A stretch of 64,000 nucleotides of DNA from Litorimonas cladophorae (GCF_014652455.1 NZ_BMYV01000002.1:682001-746000); one strand, 5' to 3'. Shown: positions 25,635 through 35,547, counted from the stretch's first letter. The notes: a model not told the origin generated them from the letters alone. Program-made: numbers and translations.

Positions 25635-27107
25635 ATGACCACTGTTATTTTTTCTATCGACCAAGGCACGACTTCCTCTCGGACGCTCGTTTTCTCACCT
25701 AAAGGCGAAATCTTATTCACAGCGCAGGAAGAATTCCCGCAGCTTTATCCGCAAGACGGATGGGTTGAACATGACCCAGAAGCGATCTGGTCGACGGTCC
25801 TATCGACGTTGAAACAAGCCCAAGCCTATGCCGCTGAGAGGGATTTGAGCGTTGCCGCCATTGGGATCACGAACCAACGGGAAACAACACTCGTTTGGGA
25901 TCGGGAGACGGGCAAACCGCTTTATAATGCGATTGTCTGGCAGGACCGCCGCACCGCTGAAATTTGTCGTGGGCTAGCTAAGAAATTACCAGCCGAGGAT
26001 TTACAGGCAAAGACTGGTTTGCTGCATGACCCCTATTTTTCTGGCTCTAAAATGGCGTGGATATTAGATAATGTCGACGGGGCGCGGGAGAAAGCCGAAC
26101 ATGGCGAACTTTGTTTTGGGACCATTGATAGTTTTCTGATTTGGCGCCTAACCGAGGGCAAGCGTCATGTCACCGACGCGACGAATGCGAGCCGTACAAA
26201 CCTCTTCGATATTCACGCGCAGCGATGGGACGAGGGCCTCTTGAATTTATTCAATGTTCCGAAAGCTGGGTTGCCAGAGGTGCTGGACTGCGCCGCTGAT
26301 TTTGGCATTTGTACGGTGTTAGGGATGGACATTCCCATCACCGGCGTGGCGGGTGACCAGCAAGCCGCCGCAATTGGACAAGCGTGTTTTGAAGTGGGAG
26401 ATATCAAATCCACATATGGGACGGGATGCTTCGTCCTACTCAACACGGGCAGCGAAGCGATTACGTCCAAGAACCGTCTTCTGACAACGGTCGGTTATCG
26501 TATCAAAGGCGAGACGACATATGCCCTTGAAGGCTCGATCTTCATGGCTGGCGCATCTGTTCAATGGTTGCGCGATAAAATGAAACTTGTTGACGACGCC
26601 CGCGAGACAGAAGCCGTCTGCGAACGCCTCGACAGCACAGAGGGCGTGTATCTCGTGCCTGCTTTCACTGGTCTGGGCGCGCCCTATTGGGCACCTGATG
26701 CGCGCGGCGCGGTCTTTGGCATGACACGCAACACAGGCCGAGATCAGGTGATCCGCGCAACCGTGGAATCGGTGGTTTACCAAACCTATGACTTGTTTGA
26801 TGCCATGAGTAAGGACGGCGTGGCGCCGACGGCTTTGCGTGTGGATGGCGGGATGACGGCCAATAGTTGGATGTGTGGTTACCTCGCCGATATATTGGAT
26901 ATGCCTGTTTTGCGTCCCAAAGTGTTGGAAACGACCGCCCTCGGCGCGGCCTACCTCGCGGGACTCGGTGCAGGCATATATTCAAGCATGCAAGAGGTCG
27001 CGGGCCAATGGAGTGCAGAGCGCACATTTACCCCAAGCTTAGATGCAAAGACACGTGAAACCCGTCTTGCAGATTGGGCAAAATATGTGCAGAAGCTGCT
27101 TTCTTAA
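25635..27107 (+). CDS. glpK: Glycerol kinase
   Basis: A 490-residue FGGY-family kinase making glycerol-3-phosphate from glycerol and ATP, feeding GlpD. Visible are [16 protein letters not shown] at the N-terminus, [54 protein letters not shown] and [16 protein letters not shown] 25635 places the phosphate loop at the usual distance; an earlier in-frame start at 25608 has no family support. No glycerol facilitator gene lies beside it. Confidence 0.96.
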   Translation: MTTVIFSIDQGTTSSRTLVFSPKGEILFTAQEEFPQLYPQDGWVEHDPEAIWSTVLSTLKQAQAYAAERDLSVAAIGITNQRETTLVWDRETGKPLYNAIVWQDRRTAEICRGLAKKLPAEDLQAKTGLLHDPYFSGSKMAWILDNVDGAREKAEHGELCFGTIDSFLIWRLTEGKRHVTDATNASRTNLFDIHAQRWDEGLLNLFNVPKAGLPEVLDCAADFGICTVLGMDIPITGVAGDQQAAAIGQACFEVGDIKSTYGTGCFVLLNTGSEAITSKNRLLTTVGYRIKGETTYALEGSIFMAGASVQWLRDKMKLVDDARETEAVCERLDSTEGVYLVPAFTGLGAPYWAPDARGAVFGMTRNTGRDQVIRATVESVVYQTYDLFDAMSKDGVAPTALRVDGGMTANSWMCGYLADILDMPVLRPKVLETTALGAAYLAGLGAGIYSSMQEVAGQWSAERTFTPSLDAKTRETRLADWAKYVQKLLS

Positions 27108-27152
27108 AACCTGCGGAATGCGGGTGACCTGAATTACCGCTAGCGCGGCTTT

Positions 27153-27229
27153 GGGGGGTTAGCTCAATTGGTTAGAGCCGTCCGCTCATAACGGATTGGT
27201 TGGGGGTTCGAGTCCCTCACCCCCTACCA
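27153..27229 (+). tRNA. tRNA with CAT anticodon (Ile2 or elongator Met)
   Basis: A 77-base cloverleaf can be drawn: acceptor GGGGGGT pairing with ACCCCCT (G1-U72 at the end), D stem GCTC/GAGC, anticodon stem GTCCG/CGGAT with loop CTCATAA, variable TGGTT, T stem GGGGG/CCCTC with loop TTCGAGT, and an encoded ACCA end. It is not the initiator, since the three G-C pairs below the anticodon loop are missing and position 1 pairs. Whether C34 becomes lysidine (tRNA-Ile2) or stays C (Met) cannot be settled by eye. Confidence 0.93.
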
Positions 27230-27246
27230 CGCATTTTGTTTCAATC

Positions 27247-27921
27247 TTATCTCGTCGAAATCGCGAATAGGCGCTCTTCATAGGTGAGGGAGACTGATCT
27301 TAGCTGCGGCATTATCTGCACAAAGTCGGGGTCCGTCACGAATAATCCGCCAGTAAAGGTACCAAATGACGGCAAGATGATACGGTCATCGCTGATTGCG
27401 AAACAGGGGGCCGTAACTGAACCTGCCCGTGAAGATATTTTGGCCTTCGGGTGGTAGTGCCCGCAAATATTGACACCAGATTGCGGATCATGCGGGTGAT
27501 GGGTTAGAAGAAAGCCATCAATCTCCACATGGTCCTCTCTTCTGCCTTCCACGGCCATTGGAATGTCAGGGTCATGATTGCCAAGTATCCAGATAAATTC
27601 GCACTCTGCGGAACTTAGCGCATTTAGCTGAGTGGCTGACTCAGGTGCCAAACGTTCATCGGCATGAATATCATGAAAGCTGTCACCTAATGCAATGATG
27701 CGTTTTGGTTTAAAGTCTTTTGCTAGGTCCTTTAACCGCTGGATGGTATCCTGCGTATCAAACGCGGGCAAAACAGATCGGCCCACTTCTCGCAAGTAGC
27801 TCCCTTTTTCGAAATGCATATCGGCAACAAGGAGCGTTTCGCTCAATGGCAAATAGGCCGCTTTTCGGGCGTCTAAGATGATATCACCGACGCGGGTTTT
27901 AAGGGTCTGTATCTCGCTCAT
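27247..27921 (-). CDS. pdeM: Ligase-associated DNA damage response endonuclease PdeM
   Basis: A 224-residue calcineurin-like metallophosphoesterase. Metal motifs are visible in order: LLVADMHFEKGSYLRE, ALGDSFHDIHAD, WILGNHDPDIP, LLTHHPHDP and ICGHYHPKAKI. The family travels with the Lhr-like helicase, the MBL exonuclease and an ATP-dependent ligase, all present next door, and is proposed to act as a nuclease in that repair pathway. It overlaps the helicase gene by 23 bp and lies downstream of it on the same strand, so they are coexpressed. Confidence 0.9.
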   Translation of the reverse strand: MSEIQTLKTRVGDIILDARKAAYLPLSETLLVADMHFEKGSYLREVGRSVLPAFDTQDTIQRLKDLAKDFKPKRIIALGDSFHDIHADERLAPESATQLNALSSAECEFIWILGNHDPDIPMAVEGRREDHVEIDGFLLTHHPHDPQSGVNICGHYHPKAKISSRAGSVTAPCFAISDDRIILPSFGTFTGGLFVTDPDFVQIMPQLRSVSLTYEERLFAISTR

Positions 27922-30373
27922 CTAAATAATCTTCAACTTTTTGTAGCCGCAGAATTGCCGTGTCTTCATGGCTGGCCTGCTCCAAGATAGCGATCTTCGC
28001 GTCACCAATTACAGTTTCTTTTCCGAGTTGCATCATCGCCGGGATCGACAGAGGGGAGGCGTGCGGCAGAGCTATGAAAGTAACTTTCCCTTGCGTGTCT
28101 GCAAGCCAGTTTCGCAGCCGCGGAATATCCAGAAGGTCACGCTCGGCTTCCTCTCGGGCGATACGTAGAAGTATATGATCAGGGTCGTATTTGAGGAGGA
28201 CGTCATAAATGATGTCTGTACTGAAGGAGACCTGTTTCATCGTCCGTTTTGCGCCAGGTAGCCGCTGCTCCGTCAAACCTGCGATTGTCGCAATTTTTCG
28301 AAAGCTGCGTTTGACCATGGGGGCTTCCACAACCCATCTCTCATATTCTTCGGTGAGTACATCTTCGCGCATCAAACTTTCGACGTCATCTACCCGATCG
28401 ATAGATGTGATGGTCAAAGCATAGTCTGTGATGGAATATGTCAGAGGTTTAAGCCGACGCCGTTCCATTCGTCGTGTCATTAATAAACCTAAAGCCATAT
28501 TCACTTTGCGGCCTTCGAAACTATGAACCACAATCACGTAAACCCCGCGATCAAAAAAGCTCTCGACTAAGACGCCGTCCTTTTTTGGGAGTTCGGAGAA
28601 TTGTGATTGCAGGGTTAGCCAAGATTGCACTTGTTGTGGCAAGCGACTCCACTGACTTTCATCCGACACAACGCGCCGTACCCCGTCGGCAAGAAAGGTT
28701 GAAAGCGGCATCATTCCACCCGCATAGGCGGGAACGCGAGGCGGCGTCAGTTTACGGGCAGGGCTAGCCTCGAGTGCCATGTCGCGCACCCCGTGATAGC
28801 GCAGAACCTCTCCTCCAAATAAAAACGTGTCGCCGGGTGCCAGACCCATGACGAAGCGTTCTTCGATTTCCCCGATATTCCTGCCGCGCTTGGAGGCCAT
28901 GTTGGGGAAACGCCGAACTTTTAATTTCGCATATTCGACAATTGTCCCGATGTTCATGCGGTGGCGGCGGGCTTGCTGCGGCGTTGAGATTTCATAACCG
29001 CGTGAGGTTTCGTTCAGCCGTGAAAATCGATCATACGCCTTAAGCGCATAGCCACCATCTTGCGCAAAATTGACGAGGAGATCGAAGTCGGATTTCTTCA
29101 AATTTCGATAGGGCCACGCCATTCGGATTTCGTTCAGCGTCTGCCGTTTTTTGAACTTCCCGGCGCAGGCACGATTGACGATATATTGGACGGCGACGTC
29201 CATGGCTCCGTCGGTGTAATCTTCGCCATCCCGTAGGCCTTCATCAATGGCTTCAATCGCTACGGCACATTCTACGGCCTCTAAAGGATTGCAGGGTACC
29301 ATTAAAGCCTCGGAAGGCTCGTCTAATCTATGGTTTGAACGTCCGATGCGCTGCAACAATCGGCTGACGCCCTTTGGTGCGCCGACCTGCAAGATGAGAT
29401 CAATATCACCCCAGTCGATCCCCATTTCCAGCGCTGATGTGGAGACGACCGCGCGAATTTTGCCAGAAGCGATCATACCTTCGGTGCGTTGACGCCGCTC
29501 CCGAGACAGCGAGCCGTGATAAAGCCCAATCGGCAATCCCTCGTCGTTAATTTTCCAAAGTTGCTGGAACAAGAGTTCCGTTTGCGCACGTGTATTGACG
29601 AAGACAATCGCGCTCTTGGCGCTCTTTATAGCGTCGTAAATATCTTTAACGGCGAAGCGTGAATTATGACCGCCCAATGGATAGCGGTTGTCCGGTTCCA
29701 TAATCGCAACGTGTGGCGGCGTATCGCCTTTGACCTCTAAAACTTCAGCGGGTTCGCCCGTGGGCCCTAGCCAATTCGCAGCAGATTTGGGGTCTGCAAT
29801 TGTGGCTGATAAGCCAAAGCGAATATGGTCCGGAGCCAGTGTTTTCAGACGTGCCAAAGCCAAAGAGGTAAAATCGCCCCGCTTATTTGTGGCAAAGCTG
29901 TGTAGCTCGTCAATTATGACTGTTTTGAGTTCGGAAAAGTAAGTGTCCGCATCGGGGTAGGATAAGAGCAACATGAGGCTCTCTGGCGTTGTCAGTAAAA
30001 TATCTGGGGGCGTCTTACGCTGTTTTGTCCGTTGGTAGGATTTGGTGTCGCCGGTTCGCACCCCAATTGTAATCGGCAAGTTGAGGTCGCTCACGGGGGT
30101 ATTAAGATTACGCTCAATATCATTCGTCAACGCCCGCAGAGGGGAAATATAGAGCGTGTGGAGTCGAGGTGGCGTGCCGTCCGTTTTTTCTGATAGATCA
30201 ATGAGGCTTGGTAAAAACCCAGCTAAAGTCTTCCCACCGCCCGTTGGCGCGATAAGCAGCGTATCTTGCTTTCGAGCAAAGGCATCGATCATGGACCGCT
30301 GATAGTCGCGGATTTCCCAATTCTGATCGGTAAACCATTTTTCGATATTCGCGGGAACTTCTGCCATTGTCAT
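27899..30373 (-). CDS. Ligase-associated DEXH-box helicase (Lhr-like)
   Basis: An 824-residue superfamily 2 helicase. The first RecA domain has LLIAPTGGGKTLAGFLPSL (Walker A), TTPESLMLLLS and IIDELHSF (DEIH/DELH box); the second has STSALEMGIDWGDIDLILQV and LLQRIGRSNHR. The long C-terminal part (residues about 430-820) matches the Lhr-core winged-helix and associated domains. It translocates on DNA, probably 3' to 5'. Its start lies 42 bp from the divergent exonuclease start at 30416, so one short control region serves all four repair genes. ATG 30373 is used; a second ATG two codons later is equally possible. Confidence 0.92.
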   Translation of the reverse strand: MTMAEVPANIEKWFTDQNWEIRDYQRSMIDAFARKQDTLLIAPTGGGKTLAGFLPSLIDLSEKTDGTPPRLHTLYISPLRALTNDIERNLNTPVSDLNLPITIGVRTGDTKSYQRTKQRKTPPDILLTTPESLMLLLSYPDADTYFSELKTVIIDELHSFATNKRGDFTSLALARLKTLAPDHIRFGLSATIADPKSAANWLGPTGEPAEVLEVKGDTPPHVAIMEPDNRYPLGGHNSRFAVKDIYDAIKSAKSAIVFVNTRAQTELLFQQLWKINDEGLPIGLYHGSLSRERRQRTEGMIASGKIRAVVSTSALEMGIDWGDIDLILQVGAPKGVSRLLQRIGRSNHRLDEPSEALMVPCNPLEAVECAVAIEAIDEGLRDGEDYTDGAMDVAVQYIVNRACAGKFKKRQTLNEIRMAWPYRNLKKSDFDLLVNFAQDGGYALKAYDRFSRLNETSRGYEISTPQQARRHRMNIGTIVEYAKLKVRRFPNMASKRGRNIGEIEERFVMGLAPGDTFLFGGEVLRYHGVRDMALEASPARKLTPPRVPAYAGGMMPLSTFLADGVRRVVSDESQWSRLPQQVQSWLTLQSQFSELPKKDGVLVESFFDRGVYVIVVHSFEGRKVNMALGLLMTRRMERRRLKPLTYSITDYALTITSIDRVDDVESLMREDVLTEEYERWVVEAPMVKRSFRKIATIAGLTEQRLPGAKRTMKQVSFSTDIIYDVLLKYDPDHILLRIAREEAERDLLDIPRLRNWLADTQGKVTFIALPHASPLSIPAMMQLGKETVIGDAKIAILEQASHEDTAILRLQKVEDYLDERDTDP

Positions 30374-30415
30374 TCGCTATGTCATTGCCTCAGTATTTGC
30401 AGGTATGGAATTCTT

Positions 30416-31441
30416 ATGACTAACGCCTCAGCCGAACAATGGATGCAAACTCGCCCTGAAGGGTTGTACTGCGTGCCCGCGGATATCTATATTGATCCGA
30501 CTGAGGCGGTGAAACGTGCCATTATCACGCATGGGCACGCCGACCACGCTCGGTCAGGGCATGGCGAAGTTTTTGCGACCCCCGAAACCATCGACATCAT
30601 GCGAACGCGATATTATCTGGGCGAGGAAACGCAAGAGACTGGCCTGAAATATGGACAGAGATTTGACCTCGGCGGCGGCGTTACCCTCTGGTTCGCCAGT
30701 GCGGGGCACATACTCGGCTCCGCTCAAGCTGTGCTGGAATATGAAGGCACACGGGTTGTCGCCGCAGGCGATTATAAGCGCCACCCCGACCCGACCTGCG
30801 CCCCATTTGAAGTTGTTCCTTGCGATGTATTTATTACGGAGGCGACATTCGCTCTTCCTGTCTTCCAACACCCGCCGTTGGAGGCAGAAGTCGAAAAGCT
30901 TTTGCGTTCGCTTCGCGCGCTTCCGAACCGCACACATATCGTCGGGGTCTATGCATTGGGCAAATGCCAACGCGTTATGAAGACGCTGCGTCTCGCGGGA
31001 TATGAAGATCCGTTTTACATGCACGGGGCACTCAAAAAACTGACGGAGCTTTACGAGTCCTATGGGCAAGATTTTGGGGCTTGGGAGATGGTGAGTGATA
31101 TTCCACGCGCGGACAAACATGTCTTCCAAGGCAAAATCGTTTTGTGTCCGCCCGCCCAAATTAATGATCGTTGGTCCCGTAGATTTGCTGACCCTTTACC
31201 CACGGTCGCGAGTGGATGGATGCAAATCCGAGCGCGCGCCCGACAAAAACGAGCTGAAATGGCTCTCGTTGTGTCTGACCACGCAGATTGGGGCGACCTA
31301 ATCCGAACCTGTGAAGAGACACAGGCCCCTAACATCTGGATTACACATGGGCGTGTGGAAGCTTTGGAATACGCCTTAAAGGCGCGGGGTATGAACGCCA
31401 AAGCGCTGAACCTCATTGGGCGCGATGAGAGTGTCGAATAA
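30416..31441 (+). CDS. Ligase-associated DNA exonuclease (MBL fold)
   Basis: A 341-residue metallo-beta-lactamase-fold nuclease of the beta-CASP/SNM1-like group. The zinc motif ITHGHADHARSGHG is at residues 37-50; SAGHILGSAQ, VAAGDYKRHP and FITEATF follow; and LVVSDHADWGDL near residue 290 supplies the late His. It is thought to trim DNA ends before sealing. ATG 30416 is preferred since upstream in-frame codons lie inside the helicase gene on the other strand. The ligase gene begins at the last base of its stop. Confidence 0.9.
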   Translation: MTNASAEQWMQTRPEGLYCVPADIYIDPTEAVKRAIITHGHADHARSGHGEVFATPETIDIMRTRYYLGEETQETGLKYGQRFDLGGGVTLWFASAGHILGSAQAVLEYEGTRVVAAGDYKRHPDPTCAPFEVVPCDVFITEATFALPVFQHPPLEAEVEKLLRSLRALPNRTHIVGVYALGKCQRVMKTLRLAGYEDPFYMHGALKKLTELYESYGQDFGAWEMVSDIPRADKHVFQGKIVLCPPAQINDRWSRRFADPLPTVASGWMQIRARARQKRAEMALVVSDHADWGDLIRTCEETQAPNIWITHGRVEALEYALKARGMNAKALNLIGRDESVE

Positions 31442-33045
31442 TGGAACGTTTCGCTGAACTCTTAGATGACCTCTATTTCACCAATTCCAACTTGGCGAAG
31501 GAAACGATCTTATCGAACTACCTACGCTCTACGCCCGATCCCGACAGAGGCTGGGCCCTGGCGGCGATTGCGGGCACGCTCACCTTTGATCTGTTCAAAC
31601 GCAACGTCATTAAATCTTTGATGATGGCGCGCATGGACCCGTTCTTATTTGATATGTCGCGTCATTATGTCGGCGAGATGAGCGAGACCGTCGCCTTGGC
31701 TTGGCCCAAATCTGAAGACCCCGTCAGGCTTAACCGGCTTCCACAATTGCACGAAGTTATTGAGGAGTTTCAATCCCGGGATAAAGCCGGCATCCAAGCC
31801 TATTTAATCACGCTTCTTGATAATATGAGCCCGTCCCAACGCTGGGCGTTGTTAAAGCTCGGGACGCGGGGCCTCCGTATCGGCATGTCCGCAAGGTCCG
31901 TCAAACAAACGCTCGCAAAGATGAGGGAGGTGGATGTAGACGTTGTTGAGGCGGCCTGGCATGGACTTGCGCCGCCCTATTTAGATTTATTCGCTTGGGT
32001 TGATGGCACCGCGGACTTGCCAGACATGAGCGACGTTGTGACCTTTTCACCTGTTATGCTGGCCCATCCCATCGATGTTGAAAAAGACCTCACTCGCATT
32101 TCAGCAGATACACACCAAGTCGAATGGAAATGGGACGGTATTCGCGTGCAAATTGCCGCGAATGGAAAAGCCGGCGAGGCGCGAGACGTCAAAATATTTT
32201 CACGCAAAGGCGAAGATATTTCTGGGAGTTTCCCTGACTTGATCGCAGCCATTGATTTCAATGGCGTGATTGACGGCGAACTCCTTGTCAGACCTGATGG
32301 CGAATTGGGGTCTTTCAATGATCTACAGCAACGGCTCAACAAAAAGAAACCTTCGAAGGCGCTGCTGTCGAAACTACCAGCCCATGTCATCGCTTATGAT
32401 GTATTGGAGTGGGGCCCAGACTCATTGCGTCAACTGCCGTTACGCGAACGGAGAGAAAAGCTCGAAGAGGCCCTAAACGAGCGCGATGGCCAGCGCTTTT
32501 CCATATCCGAAACCCTGCCTTATCAAACGACGGATGATCTTCTCGCCCTCCGTGAGCAGGCGGCCAATACGGGCGGCTTAATTGAGGGCCTGATGATCAA
32601 AGACGTCAGCAGCGTCTATGCTTCTGGCCGCCCCAAACATGCTTGGTATAAATGGAAACGTGACCCGTTCCTTCTGGATGCGGTTTTGATGTATGCGCGG
32701 CGTGGAACGGGAAAACGCTCTTCTTTTTATTCTGATTATACATTTGGTCTGTGGTCGGACGACGACACGCTTTTACCCATTGGAAAAGCTTATTTCGGCT
32801 TCACAGATGAGGAGCTGAAAAAGATCGACAATTGGGTCCGGGCAAACAAACTGCAAAGGTTCGGGCCAGTCCAAGAGGTCGAAAAAGCACTTGTCTTTGA
32901 GGTCGCATTTGATGCTGCCCAAGTCAGCACCCGCCACAAGTCTGGTTATGCGCTCAGGTTTCCTCGCATCCATAGAATCCGTTGGGATAAGCCTGCTGAT
33001 GAAGCCGACCGGATCGAAACATTGGCTAAATTAGTGGGGACGTAA
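31441..33045 (+). CDS. ATP-dependent DNA ligase (repair-associated)
   Basis: A 534-residue ATP-dependent DNA ligase. Residues 1-200 form an alpha-helical DNA-binding domain; motif I with the adenylated Lys230 is EWKWDGIRVQI; motif III-like VIDGELLVRPDGE, motif IV GLMIKDV and motif V WYKWKRDP follow; the OB domain ends with TRHKSGYALRFPRIHRIR. Architecture and neighbours match the bacterial ligase C/B-like repair enzymes rather than the replicative NAD ligase. It shares one base with the exonuclease stop, so the two are translated in tandem. Confidence 0.93.
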   Translation: MERFAELLDDLYFTNSNLAKETILSNYLRSTPDPDRGWALAAIAGTLTFDLFKRNVIKSLMMARMDPFLFDMSRHYVGEMSETVALAWPKSEDPVRLNRLPQLHEVIEEFQSRDKAGIQAYLITLLDNMSPSQRWALLKLGTRGLRIGMSARSVKQTLAKMREVDVDVVEAAWHGLAPPYLDLFAWVDGTADLPDMSDVVTFSPVMLAHPIDVEKDLTRISADTHQVEWKWDGIRVQIAANGKAGEARDVKIFSRKGEDISGSFPDLIAAIDFNGVIDGELLVRPDGELGSFNDLQQRLNKKKPSKALLSKLPAHVIAYDVLEWGPDSLRQLPLRERREKLEEALNERDGQRFSISETLPYQTTDDLLALREQAANTGGLIEGLMIKDVSSVYASGRPKHAWYKWKRDPFLLDAVLMYARRGTGKRSSFYSDYTFGLWSDDDTLLPIGKAYFGFTDEELKKIDNWVRANKLQRFGPVQEVEKALVFEVAFDAAQVSTRHKSGYALRFPRIHRIRWDKPADEADRIETLAKLVGT

Positions 33046-33192
33046 GGCACGAGCGTAATTTTGGTTCGAATTAACCCTAAGCCTTGCCTAGCCCTCCGTT
33101 CTCCTCAATTCTCTAAATCGGCTTTGATCATTGCGTTATGTGAATAAATGACGCCATAGATGGAGAGGTCGACTGAGCTAGGGAGGGTTGGT

Positions 33193-34797
33193 GTGGCGTC
33201 TGCGTATAAATATGCGGGATTTATATCCTATGCGCATGCGGATGAAGCGGTGGCCGCGCGGCTGCAACGTGCATTGGAAACTTTCAAAACCCCCAAAGAC
33301 CTAGCGGGCTCGTCCTCCAATCGCCTGTCGCCCTTATTCCGCGATACAACAGAGTTAACCGCCCACCATAGTTTATCGGAAAAAATCCATGACGCCGTTA
33401 TGGGATCGCGCGTTTTGATCGTTCTGTGTTCACCCGCCGCGAAACTCTCGCATTGGGTGAATGAAGAAATACGCTTGTTCCGCACGGTCCATGGAGAGGC
33501 CGCCATCCTCTGCGTTTTGGTCGAAGGCACGCCTAAAACGTCATTCCCACCCGCATTGTTAGACGGCGGACGAGAACCTCTCGCGGCCAATTTGGGGCAA
33601 TCCCGCGACAGCTTTCGTTTGGGCGTCACGCAACTCGCGGCCTCTATGCTGGGTGTGGGGCTGGACACATTGATCCAACGTGACACGCGCCGCCGCCGCC
33701 GCCGATTGCAGGGCGTGACGGCCGCGGCTGTGGCCTTTTCCGCGTTCATGGCGACGACGACTTTTACGGCCGTGAACGCCCGCAAAGCGGCCGAAACCAA
33801 CCGTATGCAGGCCGAAGGTTTGGTCGAATATATGATTACGGACTTAAAGGAGAAACTAGAACCTGTCGGGCGGTTGGACATCCTCGACAGCGTCGGGGAC
33901 CGCGCCGTGCAATATTACGACGCGCAAGACATAGACTCGCTGCCCGATGACAGTCTTACGAGGCAGGCTAGTGCACGCCATATATTGGGGCAGGTGGCTT
34001 TGGATGCGGGGGATTTGGAAAAAGCGCGTACTCAAATCGAGGCCGCCGCACGTGTCACAAAAGAAGTTTTTTATCGAAATCCAGATGATACAGATGCGAT
34101 TTTTGCGCATTCACAAAGCGAGTATTGGGTTGGTGAGACATATCTAGATGTGAATGATCATGAATCTGCTCTGCCATATTTCGAGGCTTATGCCGAATAT
34201 GCGGATATGCTCTATCAGAAAGACCCGACCGACTATGACTGGGTAATGGAGAAGGGGTGGGGCCTAAATAATGTGGCGCAAGCTCAAGATAAACTTGGAA
34301 ATGTTCAAGCCGCGCAAGAAAACTATAATGAGGCAAAAAAATATTTTGAAGCCGCCCTTAGAATTTCTCCAAATTCCATGTCCACTCAAATGGAAATAGC
34401 GAATGTCTTTGAAGGGTTAGCCCAGATTTCTCTGAATTCGGACAAGCCCGAAAAATCAAAAATCTACAGGCAGAAACGGCTAGATATTTATACGGGACTA
34501 CTAGATGTTCACCCAAACGATTTTACTGTTCGATTTCGATATGCGCAGACGTTATCTCGCCTTGTGACAGATGGATTGATAGAGGAATCGCCCGAACTAT
34601 TAATTGAGACAATTGATCAATCTTACCAACAATATGACTTATTATTGCTTCAAGACCCCAAAAACGCGACGTGGAGGAATGACTATATTCGTTACCTGCA
34701 AGCGTTTTTAGAACGTGTTGAAATGAATAATTTGACTTTTGTCGACAGAAAAAAAATTTCGGACCGCATCGAAATTGCGGCCCTTGAACGGCAGTGA
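33193..34797 (+). CDS. TIR domain protein with membrane span and TPR-like repeats
   Basis: A 534-residue protein. Residues about 6-150 are a bacterial TIR domain: KYAGFISYAHADEA at the start, VLIVLCSPAAKLSHWVNEEI with a Glu pair (91/92) at the place of the catalytic Glu of NAD-cleaving TIRs, then FPPALLDGGREPLAAN. An Arg-rich stretch precedes a hydrophobic helix at about 173-194, predicting a cytosolic TIR and an external C-terminal part. Residues about 260-510 contain TPR-like helical repeats. I prefer GTG 33193, which has GGGAGGG five bases upstream, over ATG 33160. Hand counts on single 60-base lines give 58-65% GC in the TIR part and 38-43% in the repeat part, suggesting a composite gene. 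TIR activity is inference. Confidence 0.85.
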   Translation: MASAYKYAGFISYAHADEAVAARLQRALETFKTPKDLAGSSSNRLSPLFRDTTELTAHHSLSEKIHDAVMGSRVLIVLCSPAAKLSHWVNEEIRLFRTVHGEAAILCVLVEGTPKTSFPPALLDGGREPLAANLGQSRDSFRLGVTQLAASMLGVGLDTLIQRDTRRRRRRLQGVTAAAVAFSAFMATTTFTAVNARKAAETNRMQAEGLVEYMITDLKEKLEPVGRLDILDSVGDRAVQYYDAQDIDSLPDDSLTRQASARHILGQVALDAGDLEKARTQIEAAARVTKEVFYRNPDDTDAIFAHSQSEYWVGETYLDVNDHESALPYFEAYAEYADMLYQKDPTDYDWVMEKGWGLNNVAQAQDKLGNVQAAQENYNEAKKYFEAALRISPNSMSTQMEIANVFEGLAQISLNSDKPEKSKIYRQKRLDIYTGLLDVHPNDFTVRFRYAQTLSRLVTDGLIEESPELLIETIDQSYQQYDLLLLQDPKNATWRNDYIRYLQAFLERVEMNNLTFVDRKKISDRIEIAALERQ

Positions 34798-34829
34798 ATT
34801 AGTCTGACAAGTCTAGTTCAACGTTTGAG

Positions 34830-35483
34830 TTATGGAATGCTCTGCCCGTTATTGCCTCCACGAGTCCCATTATCTGTTCCCGGATCAATAATAATATCCG
34901 TGTAAACCTCTCGTCCGTCTTGATTCTGTGCGATGGTCACGTGCAGATTATATTTCAACCCGACGGGAGTTGAGCGGCAGTGATTGGCGAGGACCAGTAT
35001 ATTGCCGTTCTGTAGGGTCGTGATTTTCTCGAAATTCCGTCCAAAATCGTCCCGATCATTTTCTGTGCTAAATTGAATGGTGTCCGTGAAACGCCAATTG
35101 GGGCGTGGCAGGTAAAACAAGAACCAGACGGGCCGATTGATTTTGAAATCGAGTGGACTTGGCGGACGTGGTCCGTCTTTATTATCACTTTCGAAATACT
35201 CTATATAGTCATCCAACATGATCTGGAAATCATCTACATCATAGCGATCTTCCAGATAGCCCTTTGGATTGCAGCAATGATCGTGGAATTCCACAAGTAG
35301 CTCATCGCGCCATCCCGCAATAACCTCTTGTTTGATCCGATCTCGGTCGATGATGCCGTCTTCTATACTGACCCTGATCGGCAGCAAGATCGGTTTTTTG
35401 CTGTCGTTGGTGCGTTGGTAATCATCCCATTCTTTTAAATATTCCGCATTCGGTTTGATATCGCCTTTGGTTGGACGTGCCAT
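34830..35483 (-). CDS. Soluble protein of unknown function beside the TIR and protease genes
   Basis: A 217-residue protein with no signal or membrane segment. ATG 35483 has GGGAGAA upstream. The first half is charged and helical (RDRIKQEVIAGWRDELLVEF, FQIMLDDYIEYFES); the second looks beta-rich (INRPVWFLFYLPRPNWRF, LQNGNILVLANHCRSTPVGL, KYNLHVTIAQNQDG, TDIIIDPGTDNGT). The conserved-looking ending around NILVLANHCRS and IDPGTDN suggests a defined domain, but I do not recognise it. It lies 64 bp downstream of the protease gene on the same strand and converges on the TIR gene, so it is probably cotranscribed with the protease. Confidence 0.75.
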   Translation of the reverse strand: MARPTKGDIKPNAEYLKEWDDYQRTNDSKKPILLPIRVSIEDGIIDRDRIKQEVIAGWRDELLVEFHDHCCNPKGYLEDRYDVDDFQIMLDDYIEYFESDNKDGPRPPSPLDFKINRPVWFLFYLPRPNWRFTDTIQFSTENDRDDFGRNFEKITTLQNGNILVLANHCRSTPVGLKYNLHVTIAQNQDGREVYTDIIIDPGTDNGTRGGNNGQSIP

Positions 35484-35547
35484 AATTTTCTCCCTATTTA
35501 ATGTCATCTTATTTAGCCCCGTGTTCTTGTTGTTTCTGTGATCGCGG

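Noticed and set aside
33228-33881. Open frame opposite the TIR gene, as a possible antitoxin or immunity gene
   Set aside because: Composition (Ser/Arg/Ala) and exact opposition to TIR codons fit a shadow frame, and no ribosome site precedes it.
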